DNA of 64,000 nucleotides from Leptospira neocaledonica (lineage in GTDB: Bacteria > Spirochaetota > Leptospiria > Leptospirales > Leptospiraceae): assembly GCF_002812205.1 (NCBI RefSeq), contig NZ_NPEA01000004.1:248001-312000 (forward strand). Direction: 5' to 3'. Position numbers and translations under genes: made by a program. A model generated the notes under the pieces. It was given only the letters and a program-made list of their open reading frames with translations. It was not told the DNA's origin and did no database searches. Shown here one piece after another: positions 27,042 through 35,515 of this stretch. Position 1 is the first letter of the stretch. Each line of letters begins with the position of its first letter.

Positions 27042-27054
27042 AGGGGAGGAAAGG

Positions 27055-27795
27055 ATGAAAGCATTAGTCACAGGAGCCAGTGAAGGGATCGGAAGAGAGT
27101 TTGCAAAACAACTTGCGGCAAAAGGTTATAAGATCACCGCAGTTGCAAGAAACGAAGTCAGACTCAAACAACTGATAGATGAACTTGGAAAAGGCCATAC
27201 AATCATCGTCGCCGACTTATCCGATCCGAAATCAACCGCAAAGATCCAAAAAGAATTGGAAGAGAATCATTACGATTTATTAATAAACAATGCAGGGTTC
27301 GGCGTTTATGGACCTTTTCACAAGGCAGATCTACCTAGATTACAAGCGATGACTCGTCTTAATATAGATTCGCTTGTTTCTTTGTCTTACTCTTTCCTAA
27401 AAAATTCCCAGTCAGGAGATTCTTTGATGAATATATCTTCTACCCTGGGCCTTGTTCCTATGCCCTCTTCCGGTGTGTATTCTGCAACTAAAGCATTTGT
27501 AACTTCTTTCAGCGAGTCCTTATGGTATGAGCAGAAAAAAAGAGGGGTCTACGTTATGGGTCTTTGCCCCGGAGTGACTGTTTCTAACTTTTTCGAAAGA
27601 GCAGGAGGAGATCCGAAAGATTTTCCTAAGGCGATCGCTCAATCCGCAGAAACTTTAGTAGAATATGCTCTGGCGGCTTTGAAAAAGAGAAGTTCTCCTA
27701 CGGTCGTGTCCGGACTTCCGAACAAGGTTTTAGTAAAAGTTTCTAAGCTGATCGGTAGAAAGGCAACCGTTAGGCTAATGGGAAAAATGAGGTAA
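27055..27795 (+). CDS. Short-chain dehydrogenase/reductase (SDR)
   Basis: 246 residues of the classical SDR family: NADP-binding TGASEGIG (residues 6-13), NNAGFG near 79, catalytic Ser in NISSTLG and YSATK (Tyr about 142, Lys about 146). The basic residue AR after the second strand (AVARNE) suggests NADP(H). A very good GGGGAGGA ribosome site precedes the ATG. It is the first gene of a same-strand run SDR, glycerol facilitator, GDPD and PP2C protein with gaps of 7-33 bp. The substrate is unknown; the group resembles YqjQ/DltE-like reductases. Confidence 0.9.
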   Translation: MKALVTGASEGIGREFAKQLAAKGYKITAVARNEVRLKQLIDELGKGHTIIVADLSDPKSTAKIQKELEENHYDLLINNAGFGVYGPFHKADLPRLQAMTRLNIDSLVSLSYSFLKNSQSGDSLMNISSTLGLVPMPSSGVYSATKAFVTSFSESLWYEQKKRGVYVMGLCPGVTVSNFFERAGGDPKDFPKAIAQSAETLVEYALAALKKRSSPTVVSGLPNKVLVKVSKLIGRKATVRLMGKMR

Positions 27796-27802
27796 TATAT
27801 AG

Positions 27803-28522
27803 ATGGCGTCCCCTTTTTTTGGAGAATTTTTAGGCACGTTTGTGCTCATACTTTTAGGAGACGGAGTAGTCGCCGGAGTTCTATTAGAAAAATCTAAAGC
27901 AAAAGATTCCGGCTGGATCGTGATCACTGCGGCCTGGGCATTTGCCGTAATTCTGGGTGTTTTTACTGCAAAAGCGTTCGGAAGTGCTGACGCACATTTA
28001 AACCCCGCAGTTACTGTGGCGTTTGCAGTACAATCGGGAGAATATTCTAAAATTCCGATATACCTGCCTGCACAGTTTTTGGGAGCTTTTTTAGGAGCAG
28101 TGGCTGTGTATCTGCATTATCTTCCTCACTGGAAAGAAACCAAGGATTCCGGAAAAATTTTAGCAGTATTCTCAACGGAACCTGCAATATCCAATCCGCC
28201 TTCTAACTTTTTTAGCGAGTTTTTGGGGACATTCATTCTGATCTTAGGGATACATTCTATCTTCTCCGCTCAAATCGCGGATGTAACCACACCTATGGGA
28301 GTTTTTTTCGTAGGTATTCTAGTTTGGGTGATCGGACTCTCTATGGGAGGAACCACAGGTTATGCAATCAATCCTGCCAGAGATTTAGGTCCTAGGTTAG
28401 CGCATTATATTCTTCCTATCCCGAACAAAGGAAACTCTGGATGGAAATATGCATGGCTTCCGATTCTTGCTCCTTTGATTGGAGGAGCAATTGCAGGAAT
28501 ATTTTTGAAAACTATATTATAA
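27803..28522 (+). CDS. MIP-family channel (glycerol facilitator-like)
   Basis: 239 residues, six membrane segments plus two half-helices carrying NPA motifs at 67-69 (HLNPAVTVAF) and 190-192 (INPARDLGPR). Asp after the second NPAR is the glycerol-facilitator marker rather than a water-only aquaporin. It passes glycerol and small polyols across the inner membrane. The next gene is a glycerophosphodiesterase lipoprotein, whose product feeds glycerol-type metabolism, so the pairing is sensible. It starts 7 bp after the SDR stop. Confidence 0.92.
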   Translation: MASPFFGEFLGTFVLILLGDGVVAGVLLEKSKAKDSGWIVITAAWAFAVILGVFTAKAFGSADAHLNPAVTVAFAVQSGEYSKIPIYLPAQFLGAFLGAVAVYLHYLPHWKETKDSGKILAVFSTEPAISNPPSNFFSEFLGTFILILGIHSIFSAQIADVTTPMGVFFVGILVWVIGLSMGGTTGYAINPARDLGPRLAHYILPIPNKGNSGWKYAWLPILAPLIGGAIAGIFLKTIL

Positions 28523-28555
28523 TTCTCGAAAGCATAATAGGATCGCATCAATCGT

Positions 28556-29512
28556 ATGAAATCATTCCATATCAAACAAATATTCTCAATATTCTTTTTA
28601 ATGTATATATCTTGCGGAGGAGAGCAGATCCGAAACAAGCCAATTGAAGGAAATCTGGATCTACAAGGCCATCGAGGAGCCAGGGGATTAAAACCTGAAA
28701 ACACCTGGCCAGCATTCGAAGAGGCTCTTTCCCAAGGAATGACCACGATCGAATTAGACACTGTTCTGACCAAAGATCAAAAAATCATAATACACCATGA
28801 TTCTGAATCCAATCCTACACTATGCACAAAAAAAGACGGATCTGAGATCATATCCAAATCCATATACCAGTTAACTCTTGCAGAATTAAAAGAACTAGAT
28901 TGTGGAACCAAAAAAAATCCCAAATTCCCCGAACAGATTTCCGTTCCAGGAACCGAACTTTTGACCATCCAAGAATTTTTTGAAAAAATACAAACCTGGG
29001 AAAGAACAGGAAAAAGAAAAGTTATCCCTAAATTTAATATAGAGACAAAATTTCCGAATGATGCGGAGTCCAAAGTTTCAAATGAAATTTTAGAAACACA
29101 TGTAAATCTTTTGATCAAGGCGATCGAAACTGCTAAAGTTACGGATCGGACTACGATCCAATCTTTTTATCTTCCTGCAATCTCATTGGTGAAGAAAAAA
29201 AATCCGAAAATCCAAACTTCTGCGTTATTCTCTCTCACTTATCCTCAAGGAGCCGCAATGAAATTCGGGCTCGGTGGTTCCAGAAGAGAACTTGTTTTAA
29301 ATCAAACAAAAGAACTAAAAGCGGATATTATTTCTCCTTATTTCTTATACGTAACTGACGAATTCGTTTCTAAGGCTCATTCTTTAGGAATTAAAGTGAT
29401 TCCATGGACTGTAAATGATACGGAAGAAATGGAAAGATTAATTAGAACGGGTGTGGACGGAATTATTACCGATTATCCGGATCGATTGAATTCAGTTCTA
29501 AAAAAACATTAG
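28556..29512 (+). CDS. Glycerophosphodiester phosphodiesterase lipoprotein (GDPD, GlpQ-like)
   Basis: 318 residues. The signal peptide ends MYISC (Cys20), predicting a lipoprotein. The GDPD barrel has HRGARG (His39, Arg40), PENT (Glu48), EL-D (Glu66, Asp68) and HHD (His81), the complete catalytic/metal set, and ends with VIPWTVND and [11 protein letters not shown], the family terminal motif. It cleaves deacylated phospholipid head-group esters to glycerol-3-phosphate and an alcohol in the periplasm or at the surface. It lies 33 bp after the glycerol channel gene. Confidence 0.94.
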   Translation: MKSFHIKQIFSIFFLMYISCGGEQIRNKPIEGNLDLQGHRGARGLKPENTWPAFEEALSQGMTTIELDTVLTKDQKIIIHHDSESNPTLCTKKDGSEIISKSIYQLTLAELKELDCGTKKNPKFPEQISVPGTELLTIQEFFEKIQTWERTGKRKVIPKFNIETKFPNDAESKVSNEILETHVNLLIKAIETAKVTDRTTIQSFYLPAISLVKKKNPKIQTSALFSLTYPQGAAMKFGLGGSRRELVLNQTKELKADIISPYFLYVTDEFVSKAHSLGIKVIPWTVNDTEEMERLIRTGVDGIITDYPDRLNSVLKKH

Positions 29513-29545
29513 ACACGCTTTTCGTTCTGCTTATCCTAACGGGAA

Positions 29546-31585
29546 GTGAAACGGTCTCTTTTACTTCTTTCGGCTTTTTGTTTTTGTTTCTCTTTAGAAG
29601 CAGCGCCAATCCAAGACGGAGTATTACAAATCTCCTCTCAAGATCTTGCAGAACATTCCGAACTGATTCCATTAAGCGGAAACTGGCAATTCTTGTACGG
29701 AGAATTTGTTCCTCCTGAAAAAAGCCAGACAGTTAACTGGGACTTCTTATCTGTTCCACATTCTTGGCAGGATACAAAAAAAGGAGATCAAGTACTTCCA
29801 CGAGAAGGAGCGGCAAGCTTTCGTTTATCTATCGTTTTTTCGGAAGAAGATCTGAAAAAAGAAATCGGGTTATTGATGCCCGACTTTGCCTCCGCTTATA
29901 AATTATACTATAATGGAAGATTAGTATACTCATCAGGTGTACCGAGTCTCATCACCTCTTCTGAAATTCCTAAGATCAAATCCGTATATCTTCCCTTAAG
30001 AGTAGAAAAGACGAATACGGAAATTTTGATCCAAGGTTCTAACTGGATCAATAATTTCGGCGGCTTTTGGCAGGTTCCAAAATTAGGAACCTTAGAAGCA
30101 ATTTATAGAGAAAAGTTAATCACTCAATCCAGAGAATCTTTTTTGTTCGGTGGACTTCTTCTTATCGGGCTTTATCATACCGGTCTTTTTCTTTTTAGAA
30201 GAAAAGAAAAATCTGCATTCTATTTTGCATTATTTACGTTTTTATTAACTTTAAGAGTGGCATTGATCGGTAATCGTCTAGTTCTGGAAATTTTTCCCGA
30301 CTTTCCATGGGAGTCCGTTTTTAGATTAGAATTTTTCTCTTTTTATACCGCAGTCCCTATCTTTTTGATGTTCCACCGTTCCTTATTTCCCGAAGATACA
30401 TTCTCTTGGGTGCCTCCGGTTGCTTGGGTTTTAGCTATCGTTTACAATATCACTCTATTATTTCCGATCGGATTTTTTACAAAGATCGTGGGTCCTTTTC
30501 AAATCGTAACCGGTATCGGACTACTTTATGTTCTGTTTACTGTATGTTTGGGAGTATGGAGAAAAAGAGAAGACTCGCTCTTATTCCTCACGGGATTTTT
30601 CGCATTCGGAATTACAGTAGGAATCGATCTACTTTGGGATAAATTAAATCTAAGAGGAATCAATCTTTCTCCGTATGGACTTCTTGTATTCACCCTCTCC
30701 CAATCATTGGTACTTTCCCGAAGGATAGCAAGGGCATTCAGAAAATCTGAAATACTTAGTGAAAATCTCAGGATCACGAATAGTGCATTAAACATTCTAA
30801 AAGATAATTTAGAAATTCTAGTTCGAGAAAAAACTTCCGAATTAAACCATTCCCTAGAAAGGATCAGAAAAGATTTACTTGTAGCCCAAAGAATACAAAA
30901 GAAACTTTTTCCGGAAAATGTAGAATCTTATAAAGAACTGAAATACGCAGTAAAATATCTTCCGAGAGACGAAGTTGGCGGAGACTTTTATGATATTTTC
31001 GAGGTTTCTCCAGGAGTGTATCGGATCTTTCTCGCAGATGCAACAGGACATGGTGTCCAAGCTGCGTTAGTCACAATGGCAATCAAAGCAGAATACGAAG
31101 GGATTAAATTTGGAGCAAAAGATCCGGGATTCTGCCTGGATCTTTTAGATGATAAATTCCAAAGAAAATTCTCCTCCTTAGGAACCATCTTCTCTTCCAT
31201 CATCGTGGATATTTATGCCAGAGAAAACAGATTAGTATATGCATCCGCAGGACATCCGGATCAGATTCTGGTACATTCTTCCAATCTTATGAATTTAAGA
31301 AGAACAGGTGCCATCATAGGTTTGAAAAATAAAAAAAGTTACGAGAACCAAGAAATGGATTTTTCCAACGGAGATAGGATGTTCCTTTTTTCGGACGGCG
31401 TATTCGAACAATTCAATTCCAAAAGAGAAGCATGGGGAGAATCCCGACTCAGAAATCGGATCTCTGAACTTTCAGAAGAACCCATCGAAAATATTCCAGA
31501 CATGGTGATGAAAGATTTGGATCTATGGCTCGGATATTCCCAACCTCAAGATGATATCAGCTTGATTGCAATCGAAAGAGTCTAA
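29546..31585 (+). CDS. 7TM-DISM receptor with PP2C/SpoIIE phosphatase output
   Basis: 679 residues with a GTG start and an 18-residue signal peptide (no lipobox). The DISM periplasmic jelly-roll (SGNWQFLYGEF to about 180) and seven membrane segments (about 195-395) are followed by a coiled coil (about 395-445) and a SpoIIE-type PP2C domain: AQRIQKKLFP, DEVGGDFYDIF (metal Asp), LADATGHGVQAAL, ASAGHPD, LFSDGVFEQ and PQDDISLIAI. It dephosphorylates a Ser/Thr-phosphorylated partner, usually a STAS anti-anti-sigma factor, in response to a periplasmic signal. A STAS protein is encoded at 50302-50640, but linkage is only a suggestion. It follows the GDPD gene by 33 bp. Confidence 0.92.
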   Translation: MKRSLLLLSAFCFCFSLEAAPIQDGVLQISSQDLAEHSELIPLSGNWQFLYGEFVPPEKSQTVNWDFLSVPHSWQDTKKGDQVLPREGAASFRLSIVFSEEDLKKEIGLLMPDFASAYKLYYNGRLVYSSGVPSLITSSEIPKIKSVYLPLRVEKTNTEILIQGSNWINNFGGFWQVPKLGTLEAIYREKLITQSRESFLFGGLLLIGLYHTGLFLFRRKEKSAFYFALFTFLLTLRVALIGNRLVLEIFPDFPWESVFRLEFFSFYTAVPIFLMFHRSLFPEDTFSWVPPVAWVLAIVYNITLLFPIGFFTKIVGPFQIVTGIGLLYVLFTVCLGVWRKREDSLLFLTGFFAFGITVGIDLLWDKLNLRGINLSPYGLLVFTLSQSLVLSRRIARAFRKSEILSENLRITNSALNILKDNLEILVREKTSELNHSLERIRKDLLVAQRIQKKLFPENVESYKELKYAVKYLPRDEVGGDFYDIFEVSPGVYRIFLADATGHGVQAALVTMAIKAEYEGIKFGAKDPGFCLDLLDDKFQRKFSSLGTIFSSIIVDIYARENRLVYASAGHPDQILVHSSNLMNLRRTGAIIGLKNKKSYENQEMDFSNGDRMFLFSDGVFEQFNSKREAWGESRLRNRISELSEEPIENIPDMVMKDLDLWLGYSQPQDDISLIAIERV

Positions 31586-31588
31586 CGA

Positions 31589-32050
31589 CTATATCAACTT
31601 TTCGTAACACCAAGCGGTTTCGTCGGAAGCCCATTTCCCGAAGGAATCAATACGGCCATATCCATGTTTTTCATAAAAACGTAATGCTTCCGGTTGGGGA
31701 GCACCTGCCCTCAATCGTATAGATTTAAATCCGTTTTCTTTGGCAAATAATTCCAATCCGTTGACGAGTTCGGAAGCAAGCCCGGTTCCTCTGAATTCAG
31801 GATCCACATACATTACATCCAATTCCGCAATCGAATCGTTCCAAGGAGTGATTGCAATACTTCCGATCGGGCGATTATCAATTTCTGCCACCCAAAATGC
31901 ATATTTAGGACCTTTAAAATATTCACCCTTCATCGGATTAGGTGCTTCGAAACCGTATCTCGTCTGTATTTCTTTCCACAATGCATCCATCATTAAGATT
32001 GCCGAATTTGTTTCCGGGTCGTGGAGTTTGATCTGTATTTTGGGATTCAT
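31589..32050 (-). CDS. GNAT N-acetyltransferase
   Basis: 153 residues with the GNAT core: LDVMYVDPEFRGTGLASELVNGLELFAKENGF contains the acetyl-CoA-binding R-G-x-G-L-A loop, followed by RLRAGAPQPEALRFYEKHGYGRID, the typical last helix and strand. It acetylates an amine of unknown identity. Its stop lies 3 bp from the convergent PP2C gene. Confidence 0.9.
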   Translation of the reverse strand: MNPKIQIKLHDPETNSAILMMDALWKEIQTRYGFEAPNPMKGEYFKGPKYAFWVAEIDNRPIGSIAITPWNDSIAELDVMYVDPEFRGTGLASELVNGLELFAKENGFKSIRLRAGAPQPEALRFYEKHGYGRIDSFGKWASDETAWCYEKLI

Positions 32051-32176
32051 TTTATTTCCAATTCCATATCTCTGTTTCGGATTCTGATTTACGAAATATT
32101 TTTACTATAGGCTCATAGTTATCGTTTCGAATTCGAAAGGATTATTTCTAGTCTACAAGACCTGAAAATAAAAAAT

Positions 32177-33418
32177 ATGACAGTCCAAAAAAAGTCCGCA
32201 CTTCAATTTTTACTTTTTACGTTACTCATCGATTTTATCGGATTCGGGATCATCATTCCTGTGGTTCCGAATCTTCTAAAAGATATGTTGCAAGGTGACT
32301 TGAGTACAGCTGCGGTTTATGGAGGACTTCTATCCTTCACTTATGCGATCACTCAATTTTTCTGCGCACCTATTATTGGAGGTTTAAGTGATAGATTCGG
32401 AAGAAGACCGGTCTTATTAGCCTCCTTGTTTGGATTGGGCATAGACTACGCATTCTTAGCATTGGCTCCGAACGTATTTTGGTTATTTATAGGAAGAATT
32501 ATCGCCGGAATCACAGGAGCAAGTTACGGAGTCGCAGGAGCGATCATTGCGGATATAAGTCCTCCTGAAAAAAGATCTCAAAATTTAGGACTAGTCGGAA
32601 TGGCATTCGGAATGGGATTTATTATCGGTCCGATCATCGGAGGTTTGTTTTCCGAATTCGGTCCAAGAGCTCCATTCTGGGTGGCTTCTTCTCTTTCTCT
32701 TTTGAATTGGGTGTATGGATATTTCGTTTTACCCGAAACTCTTTTGGAAGAAAACAGAAGAAAATTCAACTGGGTTATGGCAAATCCGTTCGGTTCAATC
32801 GTGGGACTTGTTCGTTATCCTGGTCCTTTAAGCGGTTTAGTACTTTCTTTATTTCTAATATTTGTAGCTAACCATTGTATGGAGACCAGTTGGTCCTATT
32901 TTACGATGAACAAATTCAAATGGACCGCTACAAAAATAGGATTCTCTTTGGCGGTAGTAGGCGCCTCACTCGCTATAGTGCAAGGAGGGCTTCTCAGGAT
33001 TATCATTCCTAAATTAGGGCAAAAAAATTCCGCTTATCTTGGTATTTTTGCGAGAGTTGTCATGAGTGCATTATTCGCATTTGCTTGGGAAGAATGGATG
33101 TTATACGCGCTACTCGTTCCATTCGCCTTTTGTTTTATTGCAACTCCGGCAATCCAAGGTTATATCTCCAATCACGTTTCTCCCACTCAACAAGGGGAGT
33201 TCCAAGGAATTATGGGCAGTATGATGAGCCTAAGTTCTATTTTAGGCCCGCTACTCATGAGTTTTGTTTTTTCTTATTTTACAAGAGAAGGTAAGGAACC
33301 TTATTTTCCGGGAGCTCCATTTATAGTGAGCTCCCTTCTAGCGATCCTGAGCTTATTGATCGCAATCATTTCTTTTAGAAAGGAAAAACTTAGAGTGGGA
33401 GAAAAAGTTGGAGAGTGA
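32177..33418 (+). CDS. MFS exporter of the TCR/Tet(A) type
   Basis: 413 residues with 12 predicted membrane segments. Motif A between segments 2 and 3 is GGLSDRFGRRPVLLAS (about residue 72), motif C-like sequence MAFGMGFIIGPIIGGLFS lies in segment 5 (about 150), and the N-terminus LIDFIGFGIIIPVVPNLL is typical of TetA-group drug:H+ antiporters. Multidrug or sugar efflux is likely. Divergent from the GNAT gene; no linked regulator. Confidence 0.9.
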   Translation: MTVQKKSALQFLLFTLLIDFIGFGIIIPVVPNLLKDMLQGDLSTAAVYGGLLSFTYAITQFFCAPIIGGLSDRFGRRPVLLASLFGLGIDYAFLALAPNVFWLFIGRIIAGITGASYGVAGAIIADISPPEKRSQNLGLVGMAFGMGFIIGPIIGGLFSEFGPRAPFWVASSLSLLNWVYGYFVLPETLLEENRRKFNWVMANPFGSIVGLVRYPGPLSGLVLSLFLIFVANHCMETSWSYFTMNKFKWTATKIGFSLAVVGASLAIVQGGLLRIIIPKLGQKNSAYLGIFARVVMSALFAFAWEEWMLYALLVPFAFCFIATPAIQGYISNHVSPTQQGEFQGIMGSMMSLSSILGPLLMSFVFSYFTREGKEPYFPGAPFIVSSLLAILSLLIAIISFRKEKLRVGEKVGE

Positions 33419-33419
33419 T

Positions 33420-34073
33420 CTATTCTTCGTCTTCTTCTAAGCCCAAATAAAATAAGGCCCAAAGAGTATCGAATAAGATTTGCATTAACAACGCGAACCT
33501 TTCTTCCCTATCTTCTACAGTTTTGAAATCTTCGATCAAGAAGGTAACGAAAGGTTCCAAGATCCTTCTCTCTTCTAAATCGGGGATCGAATTCAAACTT
33601 TTGATGGAAAATTCTTTTTCAACAGGAACATTATGAAAATTTAAACGACTGTTCAGAACAAGAACTGCTATTTCCAGAAGTTCTCCGTCAGACATTGTTT
33701 TTACGCCTGCGTCGTTTAATCCGGAAAGTAATCCAGAAATCGCCTCGTCGGTGATCTCCTCACTTTTTTCCTCATCCTCGTCGCTATAAGCCTCTGAAAT
33801 TGCGATAAGAACCGCAGTGGCTTGGTCCCAAAAAGAAGACAATACCTCGTCTAAACGAGCCTCATCCTCTTCGGTTAATTCCCTTTTGAATCCCGAGTCT
33901 AGATCATCATAAAAAGGTTCAGGATCATCAGTCTCGCATGATGCGGAAACGAATGTACGAACAGTAATCCAGAACGGGGATTTTTGGTGGCCGATGCGAA
34001 GAATTTCCTCTGCAAATCTGGCGACTGTGGCCCTCCAACTGGAAGGGGAATAGGAAGGAATCTCCATATTCAA
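33420..34073 (-). CDS. Acidic hypothetical protein
   Basis: I do not recognise this 217-residue protein. It is predicted helical with very acidic patches (AYSDEDEEKSEEITDEA and the tail LGLEEDEE), no signal peptide and no membrane segment. Regular amphipathic helices suggest a protein-binding scaffold. It lies 1 bp from the convergent MFS stop. Composition resembles the protein at 10872-11471, but no aligned motif is visible by eye. A second Met at residue 3 is an alternative start. Confidence 0.55.
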   Translation of the reverse strand: MNMEIPSYSPSSWRATVARFAEEILRIGHQKSPFWITVRTFVSASCETDDPEPFYDDLDSGFKRELTEEDEARLDEVLSSFWDQATAVLIAISEAYSDEDEEKSEEITDEAISGLLSGLNDAGVKTMSDGELLEIAVLVLNSRLNFHNVPVEKEFSIKSLNSIPDLEERRILEPFVTFLIEDFKTVEDREERFALLMQILFDTLWALFYLGLEEDEE

Positions 34074-34179
34074 ATATTCCCTTTACTCTCCAAACTCGTC
34101 GACACTATAAATCTTTTCGTATTATTTTTTAAGGAGAATTTTCGGTTGCTCCTTCTTAGAAAGAATCGAATATTCTCTC

Positions 34180-35181
34180 ATGAGTATTGACGAAGATTAT
34201 GATTTTCCCAGATTTCGTTCTGATTCGAATGCAGGTCATTACGAGAGTTGGTTCGTAAGAGGAAATCATCCTGTTCGTCCTCTAGCAATTTGGATCCGTT
34301 ATACTATTTTTTCTCCGAAAAATTCTCCTCAAAATTCAATAGGAGAATTATGGGCGATCTATTTCGACGGAGAGAATGGAAAACATTATGTTTCCAAATC
34401 GGAATATCCGATTTCCGAATGTGAATTTTCCGGAGATCCATTCCAAGTCCGGATCGGCTCTTCCATTCAAGATCATAAAGGACTCAAAGGAAAATCAGGA
34501 AATAAACAAGGTTCTACAAATATAGAATGGGACTTAAACTTTTCGGGAGGAGATAAACCTCTTTTTCTTTTTCCCCAAAATTTATACTCCGGAGGTTTCC
34601 CTAAGGCAAAGGTCCTGGTCGGAAACCCTTCTTTATTACTTAATGGATTCATAAAATTAGAAAATAATAAAATAGAATTAAAAGATTGGAGAGGTAGTCA
34701 GAATCATAACTGGGGTCCGAAACATACGGACCAATATGCCTGGGGGCAAGTAGCAGGTTTCGACGGAGAAGAGGGTTCCTTTCTGGAATTAGCCACTGCA
34801 AAGATTAAGATTGGCCCCCTCTGGACTCCTGCAATTACTCCGATCGTTTTACGTTTGCATGGAAAAGAATATGCACTAAACGGTTTACTCTCCTCTTTCG
34901 GAAGAGCAAGTTATCAATATTTCGATTGGAAATTTCAGGCTTCTTCTCCTGAAATAAAAATAGAAGGAAGAATTCACGCAGATAAAAAAGACTTCGCTTG
35001 CTTACGTTATGCGAATCCGCCAGGCGGTTGGAAGTTTTGTTTGAACAGTAAGATAGCAAGAGCAGAAGTTTTAATCCAAAGAAGAAAGGAGACTTCTCCC
35101 CTTCGACTCCGATCTGCCAGAAGTGCAGCATTTGAAATACTTACAGAAGATCCTTCGCACGGTTTATTGACTGAAGTTTAA
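34180..35181 (+). CDS. Putative lipocalin-like (AttH/CrtC/tocopherol-cyclase-like) protein
   Basis: 333 residues, rich in Trp, Tyr and beta-strand pattern, no signal peptide. The stretch AGHYESWFVRGNHPVRPLAIWIRYTIF near the N-terminus and DWRGSQNHNWGPKHTDQYAWGQVAGF near the middle fit the two-barrel AttH/CrtC-type fold, where the N-H-x-W-G motif is conserved. Family members act on or bind isoprenoid or lipid substrates. The assignment is by motif memory and only moderate. It stands alone, with 334 non-coding bp downstream. Confidence 0.5.
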   Translation: MSIDEDYDFPRFRSDSNAGHYESWFVRGNHPVRPLAIWIRYTIFSPKNSPQNSIGELWAIYFDGENGKHYVSKSEYPISECEFSGDPFQVRIGSSIQDHKGLKGKSGNKQGSTNIEWDLNFSGGDKPLFLFPQNLYSGGFPKAKVLVGNPSLLLNGFIKLENNKIELKDWRGSQNHNWGPKHTDQYAWGQVAGFDGEEGSFLELATAKIKIGPLWTPAITPIVLRLHGKEYALNGLLSSFGRASYQYFDWKFQASSPEIKIEGRIHADKKDFACLRYANPPGGWKFCLNSKIARAEVLIQRRKETSPLRLRSARSAAFEILTEDPSHGLLTEV

Positions 35182-35379
35182 GAATCTTTTACTCCCGACC
35201 TTTTTGGGATTGACCAGGTTCCCTTTGTCGAAAATTTTGAGAGTCAGCCTCAGTTTCTTTTAAGGCAAAAGGGTTATTTCCTTCTGCTAGATTGAAGCGA
35301 AACGGGATTTTAAATAAAAATGCCCTGAGGCGGCCTGAGATGGAATATTGAGCGAGGCAAAATCCTTCTTGACTTTTTT

Positions 35380-35394
35380 TGAGACTTATTCTCA
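35380..35394 (+). promoter_or_regulatory. Fur-like box before imelysin operon
   Basis: TGAGACTTATTCTCA has perfect 5-bp inverted arms and differs at one base from the common Fur-box form TGAGAATTATTCTCA. TTGACT, a good -35, lies at 35369-35374 just upstream. The site is 122 nt before the first imelysin gene. It fits iron repression; a PerR-type Fur-family protein could also bind such a site. Confidence 0.6.
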
Positions 35395-35493
35395 CTTGCA
35401 AAATCAAGCCGGTCCCTGTCCCAGGAGCCGGAGGGAGTCATCCCCACAGTTCATCTCTGGCCCCGGCCGGGTTTTTCCGGACCGGGGATTTTT
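35395..35493 (+). ncRNA. Structured leader or small RNA ending in an intrinsic terminator
   Basis: Between the Fur-like box and the imelysin ribosome site lie a CCTG/CAGG hairpin (about 35414-35424), a GGGA/TCCC hairpin (about 35434-35445) and a strong terminator. A promoter at the Fur-like box would give a transcript of roughly 90 nt ending there. It could be an attenuated leader for the operon or a free small RNA. No known riboswitch consensus matched by eye. Confidence 0.35.
35461..35493 (+). terminator. Strong intrinsic terminator in imelysin leader
   Basis: CCCCGGCCGG (35461-35470) pairs with CCGG plus CCGGGG (35477-35487, one bulged A) around a GTTTTT loop, followed by ATTTTT. It lies only 11 nt before the AAGGAGA ribosome site (35504-35510) of the imelysin gene, so it must be read through for expression unless a promoter lies inside the hairpin. 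Confidence 0.7.
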
Positions 35494-35515
35494 CCCAAAT
35501 TTTAAGGAGATTTCC

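Noticed and set aside
35395..35493. Cobalamin-type riboswitch in the imelysin leader
   Set aside because: A GCCGG.../CCGG-like start is present, but the B12-box core and the conserved multi-stem order are not.
35348..35515. 56-codon N-terminal extension of the first imelysin
   Set aside because: It would be translated through the Fur-like box and the leader terminator; the internal ATG has AAGGAGA and a lipoprotein signal peptide.
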